From an uncultured Lachnospiraceae bacterium (GTDB lineage: Bacteria > Bacillota > Clostridia > Lachnospirales > Lachnospiraceae): a DNA stretch of 64,000 nt. The position numbers and the translations under genes were made by a program. The stretch is from positions 48,834 through 112,833 of the forward strand of contig CALWBQ010000026.1 in the NCBI GenBank assembly GCA_944376125.1, written 5' to 3'. Positions 18,401 through 25,949 of the stretch are shown here, piece by piece. A model generated the notes under the pieces. That model saw only the letters and a program-made list of their open reading frames with translations. It did no database searches and had not been told where the DNA came from. Each line of letters begins with the position of its first letter. The first letter of the stretch is position 1.

Positions 18401-19489
18401 GGGTTTGCATATGGGAAGGAGCTTCTTCTGTATGTATCCGATACCCTGGCAGGTATTTTCCGCAGAGCTTTTCTTTTTAGAACATGGGATGCCGAGTTCG
18501 TAGTCCTGTGTCCTAATATGACCCATGAGGCATTTATCGGAAAGTGTACCCAGGTGCGCCTGATGCTCCAGAAACGCTATCCGAACAAGATCCGGATCGG
18601 GTATACCTGGTCTGATAGAATTTTTACAGGGCGGGAGCTGGTCAGAGAGGCTGCGGCTATTATGCGGTGCGAGAAGGTTCCCAAGGAGCCCGGCAGTATG
18701 GAAGAACTCTTGGAAGAATACGGAGAAAAGTTGGCAAAGGAGGCATCCAACAGCAGGTTTGTCGCTTATTTTCAGCCCAAAATCGATATGAAAACAGGAA
18801 GATTGGTTGGTGCGGAGGCGCTGGTCCGCAGGGTGGACCAATCCGGGAAGGTAGTTTTCCCGGCTGATTTTATTCAGGAGATGGAAAAGGATGGATCGAT
18901 TCGGGAACTGGATTTTTATATGATGGAATGGACTCTCACCTGCATGGAAAAGTGGAGAGAAAAAGGACTGACGCTGGTGCCGATATCTGTTAATTTTTCG
19001 CGGATTACATTTTTGAGTCCAACTGCCCCGGCTTCTGTTTTGGCCCTCAAAAGCCGGTATCCGGGGCTGACCGAGGATTTGCTGGAAATTGAGATAACGG
19101 AGACGGCCGGGGACGTGGAGGCAGCTACACTATCGCGCATTATCGAGAACTTCCGCAAATTTGGAATGAGGTTTGCTCTGGATGATTTTGGCTCCCATTA
19201 TTCGAACCTTTCTATTTTCAGCCATGTGCGGTTTGATGAAATCAAGCTGGACAGGAGTATGATCAAGGATTTGCCGGAAAATGCCATAAGCCAGGCGATG
19301 GTGAGGGATCTGGTGAAAATCTGCCAGGATTCCGGCATAGTATGCGTCGCGGAAGGCGTGGAGACAGAGGCACAGAAAGCAGCTCTGTTGGAGGCGGGCT
19401 GTGTCTATGCCCAGGGATATTACTATGATGCGCCGCTGTCGGCGGAGGCATTTGAAGAAAAGTATTTGAAGAACAGACGGGGGAAATAG
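15488..19489 (+). CDS. Large multidomain GGDEF-PAS-GAF-GGDEF-EAL protein, probable c-di-GMP phosphodiesterase
   Basis: 1333 residues, no membrane segment. In order: a degenerate GGDEF domain (about 25-150, active loop TGRDEF), a PAS region (190-310), one or two more PAS-like segments (about 310-560, e.g. FYRIDRDGRIRWTSAVVNLF), a second degenerate GGDEF (575-740), a GAF-like domain (770-900), a third GGDEF remnant (about 920-1050, TWDAEF) and an EAL domain (1085-1325). The EAL domain keeps the catalytic set: EALVR near 1111, NFSR, EITET, DDFGSHYSNL near 1231, KLDRSM, VAEGVET and QGYYYD. It should cleave c-di-GMP, while none of the GGDEF loops looks able to make it. No strong ribosome site precedes the ATG. 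The CheB-CheR gene follows after 12 bases. Confidence 0.85.
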   Translation: MVERLMDGRAVRNHVSRYLSAMDFQTSCALFVIRIGRLDEIYNTLGQQVGDQEIYRIGQTLSLSFRATDIVGRTGRDEFAVFISGAITRDRIREKAAVLKWVLEENAERETGWKPDIYIGICIAAGEGIHFDDLYGTACRELEESQNSKEKGYQAGIGEIHTQKGNDGRLYSTSLLDAIHILPLLEFIEEGVGLISVGENIQVLYLNPAYRRIRGMEGCEEPLPCLLEEIGIHPDDAVSYEDILREGGRNGRVIGHIHRIAAKNGSWRWIRTRAVRIACQDRSDPIVLETASDITEVTEKDTLLREVEERLRVVMKQVPYKLWEVDVPKKLYRAYDCQSPSGEQGQQWKAFPDYLIQNGIVASNSAVSFRQFAERLLEGRTQGSGNFIMRNSETGSFGWNSLSYHMIFDETGSPLKAVGLNGCNSLLSESQMQMREKRFLPDILRYSLLGRIRVNLTKDLIEELWLEGNDLTGTAGNQSYTQYLAVRQKEFCPKEHEKGMLAWTGRTALLDDFHRGKRWFTKDFYRIDRDGRIRWTSAVVNLFKKKTGEEIGALIFLRDIDQKRRWEQEWRIRPDRDPVTGLYSSRTLQKLAENLINADIGTTCGAAVIRIIGIPQGEELTEIETEKRRAIAVTLSLSLGTDECLGQYQEDLFVAFFPNIDSENGLKKRLEEAFYYVRVLLSDTFEMRSLRFVAGVSCQKTEEADFQVLSAYAAHLADTGVCAASDSVVLQGAAEDWQRQTEWGNSGKGVLIRNEDMEKPLSAEEQSVAFNCVAAMLTSKSLDASIESVLRYIGIYYQASRVYILALSESGKTVTMMYEWTEIGKNSIRRAMSGVPIVRFPVLVRCMNEKTAVTLENSRESGFGAGQTWHYTACPLKGDGGIEGFLCIENSREHPAEVALLGTLIPYILKEQKRFENTAGKTEPGGRDSLTGMGNLRTYLDFINSIDSDTYTTLGVITAEIPNLSYINSTLGFAYGKELLLYVSDTLAGIFRRAFLFRTWDAEFVVLCPNMTHEAFIGKCTQVRLMLQKRYPNKIRIGYTWSDRIFTGRELVREAAAIMRCEKVPKEPGSMEELLEEYGEKLAKEASNSRFVAYFQPKIDMKTGRLVGAEALVRRVDQSGKVVFPADFIQEMEKDGSIRELDFYMMEWTLTCMEKWREKGLTLVPISVNFSRITFLSPTAPASVLALKSRYPGLTEDLLEIEITETAGDVEAATLSRIIENFRKFGMRFALDDFGSHYSNLSIFSHVRFDEIKLDRSMIKDLPENAISQAMVRDLVKICQDSGIVCVAEGVETEAQKAALLEAGCVYAQGYYYDAPLSAEAFEEKYLKNRRGK

Positions 19490-19501
19490 GAGGTATGAAA
19501 T

Positions 19502-22048
19502 ATGGCAAATGATAATTCCGCGGAGGAAAGAGCGGAGAAAAAAGAACAGAAAAAAGGTCCGGGATCGTTGATTGTAGGGATAGGGGCGTCTGCCGGCGGC
19601 TTGGAGGCCCTGCAGCAGTTTTTGCTCTATATGCCGGTCAACAGCGGGCTGAGCTTTGTGGTGATTCAGCACCTTTCGCCGGATTATAAAAGCCTGATGG
19701 CAGACATTCTGGGGAAAAATACAGAGATGATGGTGCTGCAGGCGGAAAATGGCATGGCAGTGGAACCCAACACGGTCTATCTGATCCCGCCTAAGAATAA
19801 TATGACGATCCAGAATGGAAAGCTGATGCTGACCCAGTTTGTTCAGGGAATGCTGAATCATCCGATTGATGTGTTTTTTACTTCGCTGGCGAAGGAACAG
19901 AAGGAGAGAGCGATTGCAGTTATTTTTTCAGGCACTGGGACGGATGGCACCAACGGGATCAAATCGGTCAAAGAAAATGGCGGCCTGGTAGTGGTCCAGG
20001 ATCCGTCTACGGCTAAATTTGACGGGATGCCAAAAAGCGCAATCAATACCGGGCTGGTGGATTTCGTCCTGTCACCAAGAGAGACGGTAGATGAGATTTT
20101 AAACTTTTCTAACTATCCGACGCTCATGCAGTCCCATGCAGATGAAGAGTTCTTCTCTGACGAAGAGACATTTACGAAGATATATGGAATTCTAAAAAAA
20201 ATCAGCGGGATTGATTTTACATACTATAAACGGACGACTGTTATGAGAAGAATTGAGAGAAGAATGGTCGTGACCCATAGCTCTAATCTGATACAGTATG
20301 CCAAGCTGCTGGGCGACAGCAGTGAGGAGGCAGAAATTTTGGTCAAGGAGATTTTGATTGGCGTGACCAATTTCTTCCGGGATCCAGTGTTTTTTGAAAA
20401 GCTGAAAAATCAGGTGATCACTGAGATTGTAAAACGGACAGAGGCAAAGGAACCCATCCGGGTGTGGAGTGCCGGCTGCTCGACAGGTGAGGAAGCCTAC
20501 TCTATCGCGATTCTTTTTCAGGAGGTGCTGGAGGAGCTGAATGTCCAGCGGGATGTCAAGATTTTTGCAACGGATGTGGATGCGAAGGCCATTGAGCAGG
20601 CGGGAAAGGGAATCTTTTCTGAGAGCATTATGGATGATGTCAGCATGGAGCGTCTGAGCAAATACTTTTTAAAGCGGAATGATCAGTATGTAATCACCAA
20701 AGAAATTCGCAGAATGATCATATTTGCCCCCCACAATATGCTTTCCGATCCGCCTTTTGGGAAGCTGGATCTGATCTGCTGCCGGAACGTGATGATTTAC
20801 TTCCAGCCTGTGCTCCAGAGAGGGCTTTTTGCCATCTTTCACTCAGCTCTGAAAAATAATGGCTATCTGTTTTTGGGAAAAAGCGAGACCGCCAGCGAGT
20901 ATGCGTCGGTTTTCAAGCCAGTTTGTGCCCAGGAGAAGATCTATATCCATAAAGGCGAGGGAAAACTGGAGGATTTGACGCCGCCTGCCTTTAATATTCC
21001 AAACATTCAGGCGGTTCCGCCGAAGACCAGCGGGCTTGGCAGCAGAGAGCAAAATGAATATGTCCTGGAGGGAATTTATACCCGGTTTCTGGAAAACTTC
21101 CTTCCAGCATCGGTTATTTTAAATGAGAAAAATGATGTAATTCATTTTTTTGGGAACTATCAGGACTACATGTCTTTGGCTTCTGGAAGGGCAACCCTCA
21201 ACTTTTTCAGCATAGTAAACAAAGATCTGAGCTTGGTGGCATCTACGGCAATTAACCGCTGCCGTCAGGAGAAGATCTCTGTTACCTATACTGGTGTAGC
21301 CGTGGACTGCCCGAAGGAGCGGAGAATGATCGATCTGGTGGTCTGCCCAGTGCCGGGCAGAAACGGTGAAGAGAGCGGCCTGATAGCGGTTCTGTTTAAT
21401 GAAAAACAGACAATAGAGACAGAAGGCATTACAGAAAAGTATGATGTGGATATCACGGCGGCCAGAAGAATCACAGATCTGGAGCAGGAGCTCCAGGAAT
21501 CGCAGGACGATCTGAAAACTACGATTGGTGAGTTGGAGACGGTGAATGAGGAGCTGCAGGCAGCCAATGAAGAACTTCTTACAGCCAATGAAGAGCTGCA
21601 GAGCTCAAATGAGGAGCTGCAGTCCGTAAATGAAGAGCTGTATACGGTCAATACAGAGTACCAGCAGAAGCTAGATGAGCTGACGATGATGACCAACGAC
21701 CTGTCAAACTTCCTTTCGTCAACGATGATCGGTATCCTCTTTGTGGACAGCAACCTGAACATCCGAAAGTTTACAGAATATGTAGGGCGGGAATTCCAGC
21801 TTATGGATCACGATGTAGGGAGATCCATCCAGATCTTTGCCCACAGCTTCCCCAATGAAGATATTGTAGGGGATGCCCAGACTGTTTTGAAGGATCTGGT
21901 GCCCATCGACCGGGAGGTGGCCGCCATGAACGGGAGGTACTATACGCTGAGGATTGCTCCTTACAGAACGATGGAAAACAGCATCCGCGGCCTGGTGATC
22001 ACAATTATAGACAGCCTGGGGACATCCATTTCCAAAAAAGAAGAATAA
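19502..22048 (+). CDS. CheB-CheR-PAS fusion protein (methylesterase/methyltransferase)
   Basis: 848 residues. Residues 20-205 are a CheB methylesterase with its triad visible (Ser30 in GASAGG, His57 in QHLSPD, Asp148 in GTGTDG). Residues 215-490 are a CheR methyltransferase (TNFFRDPVFFE, WSAGCSTGEEAYSIA as the SAM loop, ATDVDAKAI, CRNVMIYF). Then come a long coiled coil built on NEEL heptads (about 655-725) and a PAS domain (725-840). There is no histidine kinase at the end, unlike many relatives. No chemotaxis genes are nearby. It is likely cotranscribed with the c-di-GMP gene and may be a stand-alone signalling protein whose partner is elsewhere. Confidence 0.88.
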   Translation: MANDNSAEERAEKKEQKKGPGSLIVGIGASAGGLEALQQFLLYMPVNSGLSFVVIQHLSPDYKSLMADILGKNTEMMVLQAENGMAVEPNTVYLIPPKNNMTIQNGKLMLTQFVQGMLNHPIDVFFTSLAKEQKERAIAVIFSGTGTDGTNGIKSVKENGGLVVVQDPSTAKFDGMPKSAINTGLVDFVLSPRETVDEILNFSNYPTLMQSHADEEFFSDEETFTKIYGILKKISGIDFTYYKRTTVMRRIERRMVVTHSSNLIQYAKLLGDSSEEAEILVKEILIGVTNFFRDPVFFEKLKNQVITEIVKRTEAKEPIRVWSAGCSTGEEAYSIAILFQEVLEELNVQRDVKIFATDVDAKAIEQAGKGIFSESIMDDVSMERLSKYFLKRNDQYVITKEIRRMIIFAPHNMLSDPPFGKLDLICCRNVMIYFQPVLQRGLFAIFHSALKNNGYLFLGKSETASEYASVFKPVCAQEKIYIHKGEGKLEDLTPPAFNIPNIQAVPPKTSGLGSREQNEYVLEGIYTRFLENFLPASVILNEKNDVIHFFGNYQDYMSLASGRATLNFFSIVNKDLSLVASTAINRCRQEKISVTYTGVAVDCPKERRMIDLVVCPVPGRNGEESGLIAVLFNEKQTIETEGITEKYDVDITAARRITDLEQELQESQDDLKTTIGELETVNEELQAANEELLTANEELQSSNEELQSVNEELYTVNTEYQQKLDELTMMTNDLSNFLSSTMIGILFVDSNLNIRKFTEYVGREFQLMDHDVGRSIQIFAHSFPNEDIVGDAQTVLKDLVPIDREVAAMNGRYYTLRIAPYRTMENSIRGLVITIIDSLGTSISKKEE

Positions 22049-22079
22049 CAAAAGGGAGAGACGGCGGGAAGGAACGGAT

Positions 22080-22901
22080 ATGGCAGTGATAACAGAGATA
22101 ACCGATTTTATGGCACCTGAACTGGACATTTATGCGAGAACTACAGAAAACCAGCTTTTGAACCGCCACGAACCGGACAAGGGGATTTTTATAGCGGAAA
22201 GCCCCAAGGTGATTGAGCGGGCGCTGGATGCAGGCTGTGTGCCGATCTCTTTTTTGATGGAGACCAGGCATGTAAAGACGCAGGGAAGAGAGCTGATTGC
22301 CCGCTGTCCCCAGGTGCCGGTCTATACAGCAGATTTTCAGGTGCTGACTCAGCTGACGGGGTTTCAGCTGACCAGGGGAATGCTGTGCGCCATGTACAGG
22401 CCGAAACAGCAGAAAGTCCGGGAGATCTGCCGGGGAGCCAGGCGGATCGCTGTCCTGGAGAATATTGTGAATCCAACCAATGTTGGGGCAATTTTCCGGT
22501 CAGCGGCCGCCCTGGGCATGGACGGGGTGATCCTGACTCCCGGTTCCTCCAATCCTCTGTACCGCCGGGCGATCCGGGTCAGCATGGGGACGGTCTTCCA
22601 GATACCATGGACCTTTTTTGGGGACAAAGAAAGCTGGCCGGAAGAAGGAATCCTTCTTCTGCATGAATTGGGATTTAAGACAGCAGCGATGGCGCTGGAC
22701 GACAGGGCTGTTCCGATTGATGATCCGCGGCTGGCAGAAGAAGAGAAGCTGGCGGTGATACTGGGAACTGAAGGGGATGGGCTGGCACAGTCTACCATTG
22801 GAAACTGTGATTATACAGTCAGGATCCCTATGTCCCACGGCGTGGATTCTCTGAATGTGGCAGCGGCCAGCGCTGTGGCATTTTGGCAGCTGAGCCGTTG
22901 A
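22080..22901 (+). CDS. SpoU/TrmH-family RNA 2'-O-methyltransferase
   Basis: 273 residues. An N-terminal substrate-binding part (FIAESPKVIERALDAG) precedes the SPOUT domain with all three motifs: NPTNVGAIFRSAAALGMDGVIL (motif 1), ILGTEGDGLA (motif 2) and RIPMSHGVDSLNVAAASAV (motif 3, SAM-binding knot). It methylates a ribose 2'-OH in tRNA or rRNA; the target nucleotide cannot be assigned. Ribosome site GGAAGGA. A terminator follows. Confidence 0.9.
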   Translation: MAVITEITDFMAPELDIYARTTENQLLNRHEPDKGIFIAESPKVIERALDAGCVPISFLMETRHVKTQGRELIARCPQVPVYTADFQVLTQLTGFQLTRGMLCAMYRPKQQKVREICRGARRIAVLENIVNPTNVGAIFRSAAALGMDGVILTPGSSNPLYRRAIRVSMGTVFQIPWTFFGDKESWPEEGILLLHELGFKTAAMALDDRAVPIDDPRLAEEEKLAVILGTEGDGLAQSTIGNCDYTVRIPMSHGVDSLNVAAASAVAFWQLSR

Positions 22902-22927
22902 TATAGAAAAAATATGGAGACAATAGA

Positions 22928-22968
22928 AAAGACGGGAACGCGTTCTGAGTGGATGGTTTCCCGTCTTT
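22928..22968. terminator. Terminator between convergent trmH-like and P-type ATPase genes
   Basis: Arms AAAGACGGGAA and TTCCCGTCTTT, 11 bp perfect with a 19-base loop. The A/T ends give a short T tail on either strand. Confidence 0.75.
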
Positions 22969-22974
22969 CCTATC

Positions 22975-25050
22975 TCATTTCAGGAGATTGGTCATACTCT
23001 TTAAGCTGATGACCAGGGTAGACGTATTGTGGAGAAGGGCCGAGGCCGCAGGCTGCAGGATTCCCCCTACCCCCAGAAAGATCAGCCCTAGGTTGAAGCC
23101 GATGACAGCCCGGTAGTTGGTCCGGACGCGCTTCATCAGAGCGTTGCTCAGGGCCTTTAGAGTCACAAGCTGCCACAAGGCGTCAGTGGAGATCGTGATA
23201 TCTGCGATTTCCCTGGCAATTTCTGCCCCCTCACTGACAGCGATGCCGACATCGGCGGCAGCGAGTGCCGGGGAATCGTTGATGCCGTCCCCGACCATAA
23301 TAACCTTCCGCCCTTTCTTTTTTTCTCTTTCAATGTATTGGGCCTTATCTTCCGGAAGAACTTCAGAATAATATTCGTCAACACCAATTTGGGAAGCGAT
23401 AGACCGGGCGGTCTGTTCACTGTCGCCGGTCATCATAACAATTTTGGAAATCCCCAGATCCCGCAGGGCGCGGATCACTTCCGGGGCCTCCTCCCGAAGG
23501 GGATCCTGGATACATATCACCGCGGCGAGCCTGCCGCCGATAGCCATGTAGAGGTGGGAGTATGCAGGGGACAGGGAGTCAAAGACTTCTCTTTCTCCTT
23601 CAGGCACGATGCATGTTTCATCTTCAAAGACAAAATGGCTGCTGCCGATCACTACCCGGCTGTCCCCGATATAGGAGGCGATCCCGTGGGCGACAATGTA
23701 ATCTACTTTGGAGTGCATCTCCTCGTGGATCAGCCCTCGTTTGGCGGATTCCTGGACGATGGCATTGGCCATGGAATGAGGAAAATGCTCTTCCAGGCAG
23801 GCGGCAATCCGAAGCAATTCATTGGGATCCCGCCCCTCAAAAGGGATGATATCTGCCACTGTAGGCTTTGCTTTGGTTAGAGTACCGGTTTTGTCAAAGA
23901 CGATGGTGGAAGCCTCCGCAATCGCTTCCAGATAAGAGCCGCCTTTGACGGTGATTTGATGTGAGCCTGCCTCCCGCATGGCGGAGAGAACGGACAGAGG
24001 CATAGCCAGTTTCAAAGCGCAGGAAAAGTCCACCATGAGAATGGACAGCGCCCTGGTGGCGCTGCGGGTCAGAAGCCATGTGAGGATGGTGCCGCCCAGA
24101 CTCCAGGGAACCAAGGCGTCTGCCAGGGTGGAAGCCTTGCTCTCCAGAGAAGACTTCAGCTTTTCCGATTCTTCTATCATTGTGACAATGCGCTCGAACC
24201 GGGTGGAGCCTGCCGCTTTCTTGACACACAGTGTGATGGCTCCCTCCTCCACGGCTGTGCCGGCATAGACGTAATGATCTGCAGTTTTTCTTACAGGGGC
24301 AGATTCCCCTGTCATAGAAGCCTGGTTGACCATAGCTTCACCTGAAACCACGACGCCGTCCAGAGGGATGACATTCCCGGTGTGAACAACGATCCGGTCA
24401 CCTTCCCGGATCTGGGAGATGGGGACGAGAACTTCGCAGCCATCTGCCTCCTGCCACACTTTCTCGATCTTGAGAGACATGCTTCGGGCCAGATCGCCTA
24501 CGGATTTTTTGTGAGTCCACTCTTCCAGCAGCTCGCCGATTCCCAGAAGGAACATGACGGAGCCGGCGGTATCAAAGTCCATTCTCAGCATGGACACGGA
24601 TATGGCGGCAGCATCCAGAACCTCCACATCGAGCTGCCGGTGAAGCAGACAGCGAATGCCTTTGGCCAGATACCTGACAGACTGCAGGGCGGTGCAGACT
24701 GCTCTGAGAGGTGCCGGAAAAAATAATTTGGTACAGACCCGCACGGCAGCCTTCTGGAGCAGTTTTTCTTTGTATTTTTGATTGAGAGCCCTGCCGCTGT
24801 CACGGGGTACAATTTCATTCAGGGTTTCGTCTTCACAGCGGAACTGCAAAATCTGCCGGATCAGTTCCTGGCGGTCCCCCTCAAATACGATGGCAGCATC
24901 GGCAGTCCGTTCATACACAACAGCCTTTTTTACCATGGGGAGGGAGGAGAGGTAATAAGAAAATAAATCCGCTTCCCGTATTGTCATGTGATGCTGCCTC
25001 AAATGGATCCGGATCCGTCCGGGGATTTCGTGTTTGATCGCAAATTTCAT
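22975..25050 (-). CDS. P1B-type heavy-metal translocating ATPase with HMA_2-like N-terminus
   Basis: 691 residues. The N-terminus (GRIRIHLRQ, about 1-70) looks like an HMA_2 domain and has no CxxC metal site. The P-type ATPase motifs are complete: TGES, DKTGTLT (phosphorylated Asp386), MMTGDSEQTA and MVGDGINDSPALAAADVG; the HP-loop is EEHFPHSMANAI. The metal-path motif is SCALKL (Cys344), not CPC or SPC, so the metal is not obvious. The gene is last in an operon with a 26-residue membrane peptide and a DUF6110 protein, and a Fur-like regulator lies upstream. That suggests export of a transition metal such as iron or manganese; this is inference. Confidence 0.85.
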   Translation of the reverse strand: MKFAIKHEIPGRIRIHLRQHHMTIREADLFSYYLSSLPMVKKAVVYERTADAAIVFEGDRQELIRQILQFRCEDETLNEIVPRDSGRALNQKYKEKLLQKAAVRVCTKLFFPAPLRAVCTALQSVRYLAKGIRCLLHRQLDVEVLDAAAISVSMLRMDFDTAGSVMFLLGIGELLEEWTHKKSVGDLARSMSLKIEKVWQEADGCEVLVPISQIREGDRIVVHTGNVIPLDGVVVSGEAMVNQASMTGESAPVRKTADHYVYAGTAVEEGAITLCVKKAAGSTRFERIVTMIEESEKLKSSLESKASTLADALVPWSLGGTILTWLLTRSATRALSILMVDFSCALKLAMPLSVLSAMREAGSHQITVKGGSYLEAIAEASTIVFDKTGTLTKAKPTVADIIPFEGRDPNELLRIAACLEEHFPHSMANAIVQESAKRGLIHEEMHSKVDYIVAHGIASYIGDSRVVIGSSHFVFEDETCIVPEGEREVFDSLSPAYSHLYMAIGGRLAAVICIQDPLREEAPEVIRALRDLGISKIVMMTGDSEQTARSIASQIGVDEYYSEVLPEDKAQYIEREKKKGRKVIMVGDGINDSPALAAADVGIAVSEGAEIAREIADITISTDALWQLVTLKALSNALMKRVRTNYRAVIGFNLGLIFLGVGGILQPAASALLHNTSTLVISLKSMTNLLK

Positions 25051-25055
25051 GGATA

Positions 25056-25352
25056 TCAGTCAGAAGCTGCTTCGCCGGCGGCTTCTCCTTCCTCTCCCTC
25101 AAAGGATTTGGCTTCTTCTTCCTCCGCTCTCCTGCGGTTGATATCCTGGGCTTCCGCCAGGATATCATCGGCATTTTCCTGAATTGTGGTAGCCGCAGTC
25201 ATAACGCTCTCTTTAGCCCGAAGGCCGGCAGCGACACAGTTGACGTACAGCTTCTTTGCATCCTTGCTTCCAAGAACTTTTACGCCAGCCGTTCCAAAAA
25301 GAACACCGCCCGCAAAAATAGCAGCTTTTTTCCAGTCAAAACAATTGAACAT
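25056..25352 (-). CDS. DUF6110 family protein
   Basis: 98 residues. FDWKKAAIFAGGVLFGTAGVKVLGSKDAKKLYVNCVAAGLRAKE is the typical DUF6110 opening: a short membrane-like glycine-rich segment followed by a KKxYV motif. The tail is acidic and alanine-rich. The family often lies next to HMA_2-type metal ATPases, as here, and has no known activity. AGGAGG lies 8 bases before the start and overlaps the stop of the upstream peptide gene. The ATPase start follows after 5 bases. Confidence 0.75.
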   Translation of the reverse strand: MFNCFDWKKAAIFAGGVLFGTAGVKVLGSKDAKKLYVNCVAAGLRAKESVMTAATTIQENADDILAEAQDINRRRAEEEEAKSFEGEEGEAAGEAASD

Positions 25353-25364
25353 TTTTCTATCCTC

Positions 25365-25445
25365 CTATTTGTGTTTGTAACCAGTGTACATGACCATAAA
25401 AAAACAAAAGACCATTGCCCAGGCCCAGAATCGGTGTTTCTTCAT
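25365..25445 (-). CDS. 26-residue single-helix membrane peptide in the metal operon
   Basis: Reads MKKHRFWAWAMVFCFFMVMY followed by TGYKHK. This is a positively charged start, one hydrophobic helix and a positively charged end. AAAGGAG lies 8 bases before the ATG. Its TAG stop is part of the AGGAGG of the DUF6110 gene, so the two are coupled. Size, spacing and a proper ribosome site make it a real gene rather than chance. It may assist or regulate the ATPase, as small membrane peptides do for other pumps; that role is a guess. Confidence 0.7.
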   Translation of the reverse strand: MKKHRFWAWAMVFCFFMVMYTGYKHK

Positions 25446-25510
25446 ATGGATCACTCTCCTTTTTAATGCAGCTTTTCTGGGTTTGCCCAAGAGTAGCAGA
25501 GACCAACTCG

Positions 25511-25526
25511 GTTAGTCAATTATAAC
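25511..25526. promoter_or_regulatory. Operator-like site of GTTAG-N6-CTAAC type, metal operon
   Basis: GTTAGTCAATTATAAC on the plus strand, one base off the two sites upstream of the Fur-like gene. It overlaps the -10 of the metal operon, the expected place for a repressor. A second imperfect palindrome, GACCAACTCGGTTAGTC, overlaps it at 25501-25517. Confidence 0.5.
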
Positions 25527-25551
25527 ACCCCTTGCCGAAAAATTTTGTCAA
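25519..25551 (-). promoter_or_regulatory. Possible promoter of the metal-ATPase operon
   Basis: On the minus strand TTGACA (25551-25546) and TATAAT (25524-25519) are both perfect but 21 bases apart, longer than normal. Either an activator is needed or the -35 is another sequence. The -10 overlaps an operator-like palindrome at 25511-25526. Confidence 0.5.
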
Positions 25552-25823
25552 TAAGAATTCTTGCTGTGGGAATCGCCAGCCTCATCAGGGAGCTGGAGGT
25601 ATTGGTATCCCCGTTTTAAAATTCCCAACTCTTCCAAGGTGCTGATGGTTCGGTATACCGTGGACAGCCCGATGGAGGGATCGCGCTTGGAAGCCTCCCA
25701 ATAGATCTCCTTGCAGCTGGACCATTCCTTCTCAGAGAGGACATCGAAAATGACCAGCCGCTGCTGTGTTATGCGTTTGCCACGTTTATGAAATTCTTCA
25801 ATAACCTGCTTTTTATATATCAT
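25548..25823 (-). CDS. Short Fur-family regulator lacking the C-terminal domain
   Basis: 91 residues. FHKRGKRITQQRLVIFDVLSEKEWSSCKEIYWEA and PSIGLSTVYRTISTLEELGILKR are the winged-helix DNA-binding part of Fur. The protein ends at LQLPDEAGDSHSKNSY, before the HHHHxxCxxCG dimerisation and metal-binding domain of normal Fur (about 140 residues). About 100 bases remain to the next gene and none codes for the missing part, so this is a deletion or a naturally short form. The start follows AGGGGG; an upstream ATG at 25844 lies inside an operator. It probably represses itself and the metal operon. Confidence 0.75.
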   Translation of the reverse strand: MIYKKQVIEEFHKRGKRITQQRLVIFDVLSEKEWSSCKEIYWEASKRDPSIGLSTVYRTISTLEELGILKRGYQYLQLPDEAGDSHSKNSY

Positions 25824-25844
25824 AACAGAAATCCCCCTCTGCAA

Positions 25845-25860
25845 GTTAGGTGATTCTAAC
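25845..25860. promoter_or_regulatory. Operator-like palindrome before the Fur-like gene
   Basis: GTTAGGTGATTCTAAC, a perfect inverted repeat GTTAG-N6-CTAAC (extended to AGTTAG/CTAACT), at the expected transcription start of the Fur-like gene. Confidence 0.6.
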
Positions 25861-25868
25861 TAAAAAAT

Positions 25869-25897
25869 AGATTAGCACTCGCTAACTGACTTGTCAA
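25869..25897 (-). promoter_or_regulatory. Promoter and second operator of the Fur-like gene
   Basis: TTGACA (25897-25892), 17-base spacer, TAATCT (25874-25869) on the minus strand. ATTAGCACTCGCTAAC at 25871-25886, again TTAG-N6-CTAA, fills the spacer and -10. Binding there would block RNA polymerase. Confidence 0.65.
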
Positions 25898-25919
25898 TCC
25901 TGTTTTATCAACTTTACAT

Positions 25920-25948
25920 TTGCAGAACCCCCCTGGAAGAGGTATAAT
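25920..25948 (+). promoter_or_regulatory. Possible promoter of the ABC exporter pair
   Basis: TTGCAG at 25920-25925, a 17-base spacer, TATAAT at 25943-25948. If it is real, transcription starts past the ATG at 25950 and translation must use the ATG at 26010. Confidence 0.45.
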
Positions 25949-25949
25949 A

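Noticed and set aside
21540..21670. Repeated GAAGAGCTGCAG-like units that could be taken as a DNA repeat array
   Set aside because: They are in frame and encode NEEL heptads of a coiled coil inside the CheB-CheR fusion.
22970..25060. Copper ATPase (CopA/CopB) assignment
   Set aside because: There is no CxxC in the N-terminal domain and no CPC in the membrane; SCALKL points to another metal group.
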